Source: Phenylobacterium sp.
GTDB lineage: Bacteria > Pseudomonadota > Alphaproteobacteria > Caulobacterales > Caulobacteraceae
Direction of reading: 5' to 3'
DNA length: 51,580 nucleotides
Assembly (NCBI RefSeq): GCF_016793225.1
Contig: NZ_JAEUMN010000023.1
Location: 1 to 51,580 of the forward strand
Shown here: one piece after another, positions 24,648 to 31,390 of the stretch
Layout of the letters: every line of letters starts with the position of its first letter
Position numbering within the stretch: the stretch's first letter is position 1
Notes under the pieces: model-generated
Told to the model about the DNA's origin: nothing
What the model saw: only the letters and a program-made list of their open reading frames with translations
Databases searched by the model: none
Position numbers and translations under genes: made by a program

Positions 24648-25817
24648 TCAGTAGCTCTTCGGCAGGCCCAGCACGCGCTCGGAAATGTAGTTCAGGATCA
24701 TCTCGCGGCTGACGGGCGCGATGCGGGCGATCATCGATTCGCGGAAGTAGCGCTCGACGTCGAACTCCTTGGCGTAGCCCATGCCCCCGTGGCTCAGCAC
24801 GGCGGTCTCGCAGGCCCGGAAGCCCGCCTCCCCGCCCAGGTACTTCGCCGCGTTCGCCTCGGCGCCGCACTCGCGGCCCGCGTCATGGAGGGCGGCGGCC
24901 TTGAACGCCATGAGGTTGGCGGCCTCGAGCTCGGCCCAGCAGCGCGCGAGCGGGTGCGCCACGCCCTGGTTCTGCCCGATCGGCCGGCCGAACACGACGC
25001 GTTCCTTCGCATAGCCGGCCGCCCGCCTGAGCGCCGCGCGCCCCAGGCCCACCGCCTCGGCCGCGATCAGCACCCGCTCGGGGTTCAGGCCCTCGAGCAG
25101 ATAGTAGAACCCCCGCCCCTCCTCGCCGACCAGATGCTCGGCCGGGACATGCAGGTCGTCGATGAAGACCGCGTTCGATTCCACGGCCTTGCGCCCCATC
25201 TTCGCGATCGGCGTGGCGGTGATCCGGCTGCGATCGAAGTCGGTGTAAAAGAGGCTGAGCCCCTCGGTCGCCCGCTTCACCTGATCCTTCGGCGTGGTCC
25301 GGGCGATGATCAGCATCTTGTTCGCGCGCTGGGCGTTGGTCGTCCACATCTTCCGGCCGCGGATGACGTAGCCGTCGTTCGTGCGTTCCGCCCGGGTCGT
25401 GAGGCTGGTCGTGTCCAGCCCGGCGTCGGGCTCGGTCACGGCGAAGCAGGTCTTGTCCTGCCCGGCGATGATCCGGGGGATCGCCGTCTCGCGGAGCGCC
25501 GGCGTCCCGAACTTCACCACCGGCATCAGGCCGAAGATGTTCAGGTGCATGGCGCTGGCGCCCGAGAAGCCCGCGCCGCTCTCGGCCACCGTCTGCATCA
25601 CGATGGCGGCCTCGGTGAGGCCCAGGCCCGAGCCGCCCATCTCGGACGGCATGGCCACGCCCAGCCAGCCCGCCTCGGCCATGGCGTCCACGAACGCCTC
25701 GGGGAACACCCCGCTCTCGTCGGTCTGACGCCAGTAGGCCGCGTCGAACCGCGCGCAGAGCCGCTCGACGGAGTCGCGGATGGCCTGCTGTTCGTCCGTG
25801 AGCCAGAAGCCGCTCAT
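24648..25817 (-). CDS. Acyl-CoA dehydrogenase family protein
   Basis: A 389-residue FAD enzyme expected to oxidise an acyl-CoA to the enoyl-CoA. The FAD/substrate motif CFAVTEPDAGLDTTSL is present, as are the middle beta domain (KMWTTNAQRANKMLI) and the C-terminal HGGMGYAKEFDVERYFRES. The usual IYEGTSE, whose first Glu is the catalytic base in many members, is replaced by IAPVSREM, so the base must be elsewhere or the activity differs. The ATG at 25817 has a GGGGTGAGG site and follows the oxidoreductase stop by two bases, so the genes are co-translated. Substrate unknown. Confidence 0.92.
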   Translation of the reverse strand: MSGFWLTDEQQAIRDSVERLCARFDAAYWRQTDESGVFPEAFVDAMAEAGWLGVAMPSEMGGSGLGLTEAAIVMQTVAESGAGFSGASAMHLNIFGLMPVVKFGTPALRETAIPRIIAGQDKTCFAVTEPDAGLDTTSLTTRAERTNDGYVIRGRKMWTTNAQRANKMLIIARTTPKDQVKRATEGLSLFYTDFDRSRITATPIAKMGRKAVESNAVFIDDLHVPAEHLVGEEGRGFYYLLEGLNPERVLIAAEAVGLGRAALRRAAGYAKERVVFGRPIGQNQGVAHPLARCWAELEAANLMAFKAAALHDAGRECGAEANAAKYLGGEAGFRACETAVLSHGGMGYAKEFDVERYFRESMIARIAPVSREMILNYISERVLGLPKSY

Positions 25818-25819
25818 CC

Positions 25820-26851
25820 TCACCCCCAGAGAGACTGACGGAACCGCGCCGGGTCCATCCGCTCGGCATACCGCCCACGGTCGCGCTCCGTCACGCAAGC
25901 CGTCACCACCCGGGCCACCAGCGGCGCGAGCAGCCAGCCGTTGCGCCGCGCGCCCGCCGCCAGGATCACGCCCGGCTCGGCCTCGCTCCAGCCCACCAGC
26001 GGCAGGCCGTCAGGCGTCGCCGCCCGGACGCCCGCGGCGGCCTGGGCCGGCGCGTCGCGCAGGCCGGGGAAGAGCGAGAGACCCGCCGACAGCAGGCCGG
26101 CGGCCCGCGCCGCGTCGACCTCCGTGTCCGCGACCCCCGGCTCCATGGTGGCGCCGAAGGCCATGCCGGCCCCGGGGGCGGCGTAGATGCCCTTGCTGCG
26201 CACGACGGGGCCCGCCGCGGCGGCCGCCACCCGCACGATGTGGCCCTTGATGGGCGACAGGTGGCGCAGTTCCGGCGCGGCGTGCACGAGGCCAGGCAAG
26301 GCGCCGGTGGCCGCCACCAGCACGTCCTCGCCGCCCCGCCCCCTCGCCATCTCCGGGACGTGCGCCACGCCCGCGGCGACGGCCGCCCGCGCCAGGGCCG
26401 CCAGCGCCGCCGGGGCGTCCAGGCGCCAGTCCTCGCGGGTCAGCAGGGCCCGCCCGAAAGCCTCGGACAAGCCGGGCGCCATGGCCCGCGCCGTCGCCCC
26501 GCCGATCTCGGTCGGCCGCGCATCCAGGGCCGCGAGCGCGACTGCGAGCGCCTCGAGCCAGCCGTCGTCGCCCACCGCCAGCGCGCCCGACCGGTCGAGC
26601 GCGACGCCGGACCGGGTCGCCAGCTCGGGCCACAGGTCGCGGGCCGCCATCAGCAGGTCGAACTGCGTGCGCGCCACGGGGTCGAGCGCGGCCTCGAACA
26701 CCGGCGCGATCATGCCGGCCGCGACGCTGGAGGCGTTCGGCCCGCCGGGGTCGAACAGGGTCACGCGGCAGCCGGCGTCGGCCAGGGCCAGGGCGCTCGC
26801 CCAGCCGAACACGCCCCCGCCGGCGACCGTGACCCTGGGCCCTTGGCTCAT
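25820..26851 (-). CDS. FAD-dependent amino-acid oxidoreductase (DAO family)
   Basis: A 343-residue flavoprotein of the D-amino-acid oxidase/glycine oxidase family. The dinucleotide-binding motif VTVAGGGVFGWASALALADA starts near residue 6, and the C-terminal FAD-contacting segment reads ATPDGLPLVGWSEAEPGVIL followed by GARRNGWLLAPL. The enzyme would oxidise an amine or amino acid with O2 or another acceptor; related ThiO makes the thiazole precursor in thiamine synthesis, but no thi genes lie nearby, so that is only one option. Start at 26851 chosen over 26863. It is the first gene of a two-gene unit with the acyl-CoA dehydrogenase. Confidence 0.88.
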   Translation of the reverse strand: MSQGPRVTVAGGGVFGWASALALADAGCRVTLFDPGGPNASSVAAGMIAPVFEAALDPVARTQFDLLMAARDLWPELATRSGVALDRSGALAVGDDGWLEALAVALAALDARPTEIGGATARAMAPGLSEAFGRALLTREDWRLDAPAALAALARAAVAAGVAHVPEMARGRGGEDVLVAATGALPGLVHAAPELRHLSPIKGHIVRVAAAAAGPVVRSKGIYAAPGAGMAFGATMEPGVADTEVDAARAAGLLSAGLSLFPGLRDAPAQAAAGVRAATPDGLPLVGWSEAEPGVILAAGARRNGWLLAPLVARVVTACVTERDRGRYAERMDPARFRQSLWG

Positions 26852-26890
26852 GCCCCTACCCACCCGCTGCGCGCCGGAAAATCAAGGGCC

Positions 26891-26915
26891 GGAACCGGCG
26901 CACCGGCCGGGTGTT
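26891..26915 (+). promoter_or_regulatory. EcfG-like general stress promoter
   Basis: GGAAC (26891-26895) and TGTT (26912-26915) are separated by 16 bases, close to the alphaproteobacterial EcfG consensus GGAAC-N16/17-CGTT. It ends 34 bases upstream of the hemerythrin ATG. Hemerythrin-like proteins are common members of EcfG regulons, which makes the site more credible, but it is a pattern match only. Confidence 0.5.
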
Positions 26916-26949
26916 CACAAGCCCGAAGCGCAGAGCGATGGAGAGCCCC

Positions 26950-27441
26950 ATGCCCACCCAACAGTCTTCCGGCCTGAACAAGGACGGCAGCGCCTCGTCG
27001 CGCCCCGACGACGCCGTCAGCGACCTGATGGCCGATCACCGCAAGGTGGAGGACCTCTTCAAGCAGTACGAGAAGGCCGGCGACAACGCCGAAAAGAAGC
27101 AGCGGCTCGTCGCGCAGATCACCCACGAGCTGCGCGTCCACATGGCGATCGAGGAGGAGATCTTCTATCCGGCGTCGCGCGACTTCGTGGAGTCCGACAT
27201 GGTCAACGAGGCCGAGGTCGAGCACCAGGGCGCGAAGACGCTGATGGAGGAACTCGAGGGCATGTCCCCCGAGGACGAGTACTACGACGCCAAGGTGAAG
27301 GTCCTGCAGGAGCAGATCGAGCACCACGTCGAGGAGGAAGAGACCGAGTACTTCCCCGCCTGCCGCAAGTCGGAGATGGACCTGAAGGGCATCGCCGACC
27401 AGATGGAATCGCGGAAGGCCGAGCTCGCCAGCGCCGCCTGA
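26950..27441 (+). CDS. Hemerythrin HHE domain protein
   Basis: A 163-residue four-helix protein of the hemerythrin-like family, which binds a di-iron or related metal centre and is linked to oxygen, NO or redox stress. Metal-ligand positions are apparent: His30 in MADHRKVE, His59/His64 with Glu68 in HELRVHMAIEEE, His92 in VEHQGAKTL, and His125/His126 with Glu130 in EQIEHHVEEEE. The first 20 residues are polar and disordered. I chose the ATG at 26950, backed by GGAGAG; ATG 26938 or GTG 26911 would extend it. An EcfG-like promoter lies upstream. The pncC gene follows 5 bases after its stop. Confidence 0.92.
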   Translation: MPTQQSSGLNKDGSASSRPDDAVSDLMADHRKVEDLFKQYEKAGDNAEKKQRLVAQITHELRVHMAIEEEIFYPASRDFVESDMVNEAEVEHQGAKTLMEELEGMSPEDEYYDAKVKVLQEQIEHHVEEEETEYFPACRKSEMDLKGIADQMESRKAELASAA

Positions 27442-27446
27442 GCCGG

Positions 27447-27998
27447 ATGGCCGAGGCCCTCGCCCCACCGCTGCCCGACGACATCGACCGCCTCGCGCAG
27501 GACGTCCTGCGCGAGGCGTGCGCGCGCGATGTCCTGCTGGCGTGCGCCGAGAGCTGCACGGGCGGCCTTCTCGCCTCGCTCCTCACCGACATCCCCGGCC
27601 AGAGCCACGCGTTCGAGCGTGGTTTCGTGACCTACACGAACGACGCCAAGCACGAGATGATCGGCGTTCCCCTCGAGCTCCTGCAGGACCACGGCGCGGT
27701 CTCCGAAGCGGCGGCGCTGGCCATGGCGGAGGGCGCGCTGGCCCACTCGCGCGCCGACATCGCGGTGTCGGTGACCGGCTTCGCCGAGGATGCGCCAGGG
27801 GAGACGGGCGGCCTGGTCCACTTCGCCTGCGCCCGACGCGCCGGCCCCACGCGGCACCGCATCGAGCGGTTCGCGCCGCCCAACCGCATGACCGTGAGGC
27901 TCGGCGCCGTGAGGACCTCGCTCACGCTGCTGCTCGAGGCGCTTCAGGACACCCCCCGCCGCGAAACCCCGCGCAGCGGGACTCAGGGCGATACCTGA
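27447..27998 (+). CDS. pncC: Nicotinamide-nucleotide amidase (CinA C-terminal family)
   Basis: A 183-residue enzyme of the PncC/CinA-C family that deamidates NMN to nicotinate mononucleotide in the pyridine nucleotide cycle. Motifs: LLACAESCTGGLLASLLTDI with the presumed nucleophile Ser, FVTYTNDAKHEMIGV, and HGAVSEAAALAMAEGAL. The normally conserved GIAGPGG is altered to GFAEDAPGE, a departure that may affect activity. The tail after about residue 170 is polar and variable. It follows the hemerythrin gene by 5 bases and would share its stress promoter. Confidence 0.88.
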   Translation: MAEALAPPLPDDIDRLAQDVLREACARDVLLACAESCTGGLLASLLTDIPGQSHAFERGFVTYTNDAKHEMIGVPLELLQDHGAVSEAAALAMAEGALAHSRADIAVSVTGFAEDAPGETGGLVHFACARRAGPTRHRIERFAPPNRMTVRLGAVRTSLTLLLEALQDTPRRETPRSGTQGDT

Positions 27999-28103
27999 CG
28001 CGGCTTGCCCGGCGCCGCTTCGCGCCCTAGCCTCCCCCCAAGGCTTTGTTTCAGCCCGGACGCACCCCAGACATGGGCGCGACAGGCGGCAGCGTATAGA
28101 AGA

Positions 28104-28181
28104 GCCGGTATGGACTGGAGCACGTCCCGCCGAGGGTGAACCGCCGAAGGCGATCGGCGCGCTCCAGAAGAAAAGACGACG
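28104..28181 (+). ncRNA. Candidate structured leader, reminiscent of a singlet glycine riboswitch
   Basis: The 241-base gap 27999-28239 before two membrane-protein genes contains a compact fold. CTGGAGC (28115-28121) pairs perfectly with GCTCCAG (28161-28167), enclosing a CCC/GGG helix and CGCCG-N8-CGGCG. The single-stranded ACCGCCGAAGG and the 3' GCTCCAGAAGAAAAGAC resemble the conserved GCCGAAGG and CTCTCAGG-AAAAGGAC blocks of glycine riboswitches, and CCG (28105) can pair with CGG (28179) as P1. Differences: GGAGC instead of GGAGAG, and no GCAA after GAAGG. A distinct leader class is equally possible. No terminator hairpin is obvious downstream. Confidence 0.38.
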
Positions 28182-28239
28182 GGCCCGTTCCTCCCAATCG
28201 GCTTGATTCGAGCCGGGGGCGGGCTCCAGGGGGGCGCAC

Positions 28240-28857
28240 GTGATCCGGGACTTCCTGGTCTGGATGGCCACTGAGCTGGGCAAGGGTCCCGGCGATACAG
28301 CCTTGTCGTGGAGCGACGCGCTCGCCAGCTCCCTGAACTTCTGGGGCCTGCTCGAGGGGACGCACGTCCTCACGCTCATCCTGTTCGCGGGCACCATCTT
28401 CGTGGTGGACCTGAGGCTCCTCGGCCTCGTCTTCCGCAAGACCCCCGTGTCGGTGATCAGCGACCGGATCCTGCCCCTGACGATCTTCGGCATCTCGCTG
28501 ATGCTGATCACCGGACTGGCCCTCTTCTACGCCAAGCCATTGGTTTATTATCACAATCTCTGGTTCCGCATTAAGCTGGTCTTCCTCGCGATCGCCTTCA
28601 TCAACATCCTCTGGTTCCACTTCCGCGTTCAGCGGGACGTGGCGGCCTGGGACACGCTGGAGCGGCCTCCGGCGCGGGTGCGCGCCTCGGCCGCCATCTC
28701 GCTGGCGAGCTGGATCCTGGTGATCTTCTTCGGGCGCTACATCGCCTACGACTGGATCAACTGCGGCAAGCCCCTGCCCGACTGGATCAACGTGGCGCAG
28801 GAGTGCCGAACCTCCGAGAGCGGCGCCGTCAACCTGCGCGGAGACCTTCTGCAATGA
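28240..28857 (+). CDS. DUF6644-like integral membrane protein
   Basis: A 205-residue membrane protein with about four helices; the segment EGTHVLTLILFAGTIFVVDL, followed by RLLGL, is typical of DUF6644-like proteins, whose function is unknown. Conserved His and Arg in the first two helices could be cofactor ligands, but no heme motif is explicit. A C-terminal hydrophilic tail with CGKPLPDW and two cysteines faces one side of the membrane. It starts at GTG with AGGGGGG upstream and ends in an ATGA overlap with the next gene, a probable partner. The structured leader at 28104-28181 precedes it. Confidence 0.82.
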   Translation: MIRDFLVWMATELGKGPGDTALSWSDALASSLNFWGLLEGTHVLTLILFAGTIFVVDLRLLGLVFRKTPVSVISDRILPLTIFGISLMLITGLALFYAKPLVYYHNLWFRIKLVFLAIAFINILWFHFRVQRDVAAWDTLERPPARVRASAAISLASWILVIFFGRYIAYDWINCGKPLPDWINVAQECRTSESGAVNLRGDLLQ

Positions 28858-29699
28858 GTGTCTTCGCGCCGCAGGACCTGTTCCCGCAGCTCGCGGGCTG
28901 GGTCGCAAACCTGGACGACGTCTTCCCCGGCAAGCCCATCAAGGACTCGGTGTGGGCCTTCGCCCAGATCGAGGTGGGCCACCTGCTGTCGCTCGCCGTG
29001 CTCGGCGGCACGTCGCTTCTCCTCAATCTTCGGCTGATCGGCGTCGGGCTCACCGACGAACCGCCCCGCGAACTGCACCGCAATCTCGCGGTGTGGACCT
29101 GGGCCGGCCTGATCGTGATCCTCATCAGCGGGCTGCTGATGGGCGCGTCGAACGCCGAGCGGCTCTACACCTCGGAAGCCTTCACCGCGAAGATGATCGG
29201 CCTCGCCGCCGGCATCCTCATGACCTTCGGCTTCACGCTCCCGGCGACCCGCAACGACGGCGTCGTCGGCGCCCTTCCGCGGGCGATGGCGGTGATCGGG
29301 CTGGCGATCTTCCTGGTGGCGGTGTGGGTGTTCCTGCAGGCGAAGCTGGCCAACCCGGGCCTGTGGCACGTGATCGTGGCCGGCGGCCTGATCGTGCTCT
29401 TCGCCAGCCGCGGCCTGACGCGCCTGATCTATCTCGGCGTGATCGGGCTGATGATCGTGGCGCAGCAGATCATGACGCACGTGGTCATCCCGAGCGATGC
29501 GTTCGACCGCCTGGATCCGGTGAACAAGGGCTTCGCCTGGGCCTTCGCGCTGGTCATCCTGGCCTTCGGCGTCGTCCAGGCCGTGGCCTCGGGCCGCGAG
29601 GAGAAGGGCGCGGGCTTCTTCGTGAAGGGGATGGCGTTCGCGTCCGTGCTGGTCTGGGTGATGACCGCGGCGGCCGGCCGCTGGCTCGCGTTCGCCTGA
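28854..29699 (+). CDS. Second DUF6644-like integral membrane protein
   Basis: A 281-residue membrane protein with seven or so helices, starting at ATG 28854 inside the ATGA overlap. Its middle repeats the signature of its neighbour (EVGHLLSLAVLGGTSLLLNL followed by RLIGVGL), so the two genes are probably paralogous subunits of one membrane complex. Function unknown. Conserved His in EVGHLLS and in LWHVIVAGG could bind heme, which is speculation. Convergent with the LysR gene, 18 bases between stops. Confidence 0.82.
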   Translation: MSVFAPQDLFPQLAGWVANLDDVFPGKPIKDSVWAFAQIEVGHLLSLAVLGGTSLLLNLRLIGVGLTDEPPRELHRNLAVWTWAGLIVILISGLLMGASNAERLYTSEAFTAKMIGLAAGILMTFGFTLPATRNDGVVGALPRAMAVIGLAIFLVAVWVFLQAKLANPGLWHVIVAGGLIVLFASRGLTRLIYLGVIGLMIVAQQIMTHVVIPSDAFDRLDPVNKGFAWAFALVILAFGVVQAVASGREEKGAGFFVKGMAFASVLVWVMTAAAGRWLAFA

Positions 29700-29717
29700 T
29701 CCGAGCCGGGTCGCAGG

Positions 29718-30650
29718 CTACGCGGCCGTGACGGGGTGGCGGCTGCCCCAGCCCTGGTGCCACTCGGGCTCGCCGGCGTAGCGCGCCGCCAGGAAGTCGA
29801 CGAACGCGCGCACCTTGGCCGCCAGATGCCGCGCGTGCGGGTAGACGGCATGAACGTGGATCATCTCGGGCTCGTGGTTGCAGAGGACCGGGACCAGCCG
29901 CCCCGCGCGCAGATGCTCGGCGGCGGCGAAGGCCGGCGTGCGCACCACCCCGAAGCCCGCCACGGCGGCCGCGACGCAGGGCTCGGCGCCGTTGAACCGC
30001 AGCCGCCCATGCACCCGCACGTCGCGCAGGTCACCGTGAGGCCCGAACCGCCAGACGGTCGGGTCCCGGCCGTTCGCGTCGAGGATCGCCTCATGCCGCG
30101 CGAGATCCTCGAGGGCGTGCGGCGTCCCGGCGCGCGAGAGGTAATCGGGAGAGGCGCAGGTCACGAGGCGCACCGCCGCCAGCCGCCGGGCCACCAGCGA
30201 GGAATCCGCCAGGTGGCCGATCCTCACCGCGACGTCGAAGCCCTCTTCCACCAGGTTCACGATCCGGTCCGAGAAGGCCACCTCCAGCGACACCGCGCCA
30301 CAGTCGCGGGCGAAGTCCAGCAGCGCCGGCGTGAGCTGGTTTGCGCCGAACGACACGGGCGCCGAGACCTTCAGCGTGCCCGACGGACCGCTCTGGTCGC
30401 GGACCGACGTCTCCAGGGCCTCGAAGCGCTCGATCAGGTCGCGCGCCCGGTCCAGGTAGGCCTGGCCGGTGTCGGTGAGCGAGACGTCCCGGGTGGTCCG
30501 GTTGAGCAGGCGCTGCCCCAGCCGGTTCTCCAGGCGCGCCACCAGCTTGGAGGCCTGCGCGCCCGACACCCCCACCTTGCGGGCACCGTGGGTGAAGCTG
30601 CGCGCGTCCGCCACGGCCGCGAAGGCCCTGATCTCGTCCAGACGATCCAT
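29718..30650 (-). CDS. LysR-family transcriptional regulator
   Basis: A 310-residue LysR-type regulator. The N-terminal winged helix (MDRLDEIRAFAAVADARSFT then GARKVGVSGAQASKLVARLE) is standard, and the effector-binding domain of the CrgA/AaeR-like class starts near residue 90 (GTLKVSAPVSFG). It is divergent from the FMN reductase gene, which is its probable target, with 114 bases between starts. Such pairs commonly respond to quinones or electrophiles; that is family knowledge, not shown here. Confidence 0.94.
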   Translation of the reverse strand: MDRLDEIRAFAAVADARSFTHGARKVGVSGAQASKLVARLENRLGQRLLNRTTRDVSLTDTGQAYLDRARDLIERFEALETSVRDQSGPSGTLKVSAPVSFGANQLTPALLDFARDCGAVSLEVAFSDRIVNLVEEGFDVAVRIGHLADSSLVARRLAAVRLVTCASPDYLSRAGTPHALEDLARHEAILDANGRDPTVWRFGPHGDLRDVRVHGRLRFNGAEPCVAAAVAGFGVVRTPAFAAAEHLRAGRLVPVLCNHEPEMIHVHAVYPHARHLAAKVRAFVDFLAARYAGEPEWHQGWGSRHPVTAA

Positions 30651-30764
30651 GTGATTAGTTCCTGATCGGCGACACTCTTGTCCCCGACAGGGTGATTATC
30701 AACGCGGCAGAAGGCAACCACATCCGGCGCTGGACGCTATCGGGCGCCTGCAAGGAACCTTTCC
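30651..30764. promoter_or_regulatory. Divergent LysR/FMN-reductase control region
   Basis: The 114-base gap contains A+T-rich stretches at both ends (ATTAGTTCCTGATC near 30655 and GTGATTATCAAC near 30691) with TGTCCCCGACA between. Either A+T-rich block could be a LysR T-N11-A site, but I see no unambiguous dyad. Confidence 0.35.
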
Positions 30765-31343
30765 ATGTCGCACTCCAAGACCGTCGCCGTCCTGGTCGGC
30801 TCGCTCCGCCGGGACTCCGTGAACCGCAAGGTGGCCAAGGCCCTCGAGGCGCTGACGCCCGGCCTCAGGTTCGACTTCATCGAGATCGGCGACCTGCCCT
30901 TCTTCGACCAGGACCTGGAGGCCGATCCGCCGGCGGCGTGGGTGCGCTTCCGCGAGCAGATCGCCGCGGCGGACGCCGTGCTCTTCGTGACGCCCGAGTA
31001 CAATCGCGGGCTGCCGGCCGTGCTCAAGAACGCCGTCGACGTGGGCTCCCGCCCGTACGGCCACTCGGTGTGGAACGGCAAGCCCGGCGCGATCGTCAGC
31101 ACCACCATCGGCACGACCGGCGCCATCCTGGCGAACCACCAGCTTCGCAGCTCGCTCGTGTTCCTGAACGTGCCGACGCTGTCCCAGCCGGAAGCCTACA
31201 TCTCCAACGCGCTCAGCCTGTTCGACGAGGCGGGCGAGCTGGTCAACGAGAGCACGCGCGGGTTCCTGGCCGGGTTCGGTCAGGCGTTCCAGGCGTGGAT
31301 CGACACCCACACGGCCGCCGGCGCCGCCGCGAAGGCGGCCTGA
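30765..31343 (+). CDS. NADPH-dependent FMN reductase (flavodoxin-fold)
   Basis: A 192-residue flavoprotein of the ChrR/SsuE/NQO-like family, reducing FMN, quinones, azo dyes or chromate using NAD(P)H. The phosphate-binding loop GSLRRDSVNRKVAKAL and the flavin-contact motif TPEYNRGLPAVLKNAVD are intact; a family GT-rich loop follows (STTIGTTGAI). Start at ATG 30765. It is divergent from a LysR gene, the usual arrangement for inducible quinone/azo reductases. The exact substrate is unknown. Confidence 0.93.
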   Translation: MSHSKTVAVLVGSLRRDSVNRKVAKALEALTPGLRFDFIEIGDLPFFDQDLEADPPAAWVRFREQIAAADAVLFVTPEYNRGLPAVLKNAVDVGSRPYGHSVWNGKPGAIVSTTIGTTGAILANHQLRSSLVFLNVPTLSQPEAYISNALSLFDEAGELVNESTRGFLAGFGQAFQAWIDTHTAAGAAAKAA

Positions 31344-31390
31344 GGCTGCGGCCCGCGGTCAGGCTCGACCCGAGCCGTCCGACGGGCGCG

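Noticed and set aside
28051-28200. A minus-strand frame with plausible-looking residues (FLLERADRLRRFTLGGTCSS).
   Set aside because: No ribosome-binding site, no family, and it overlaps the leader structure, which explains the base pattern better.
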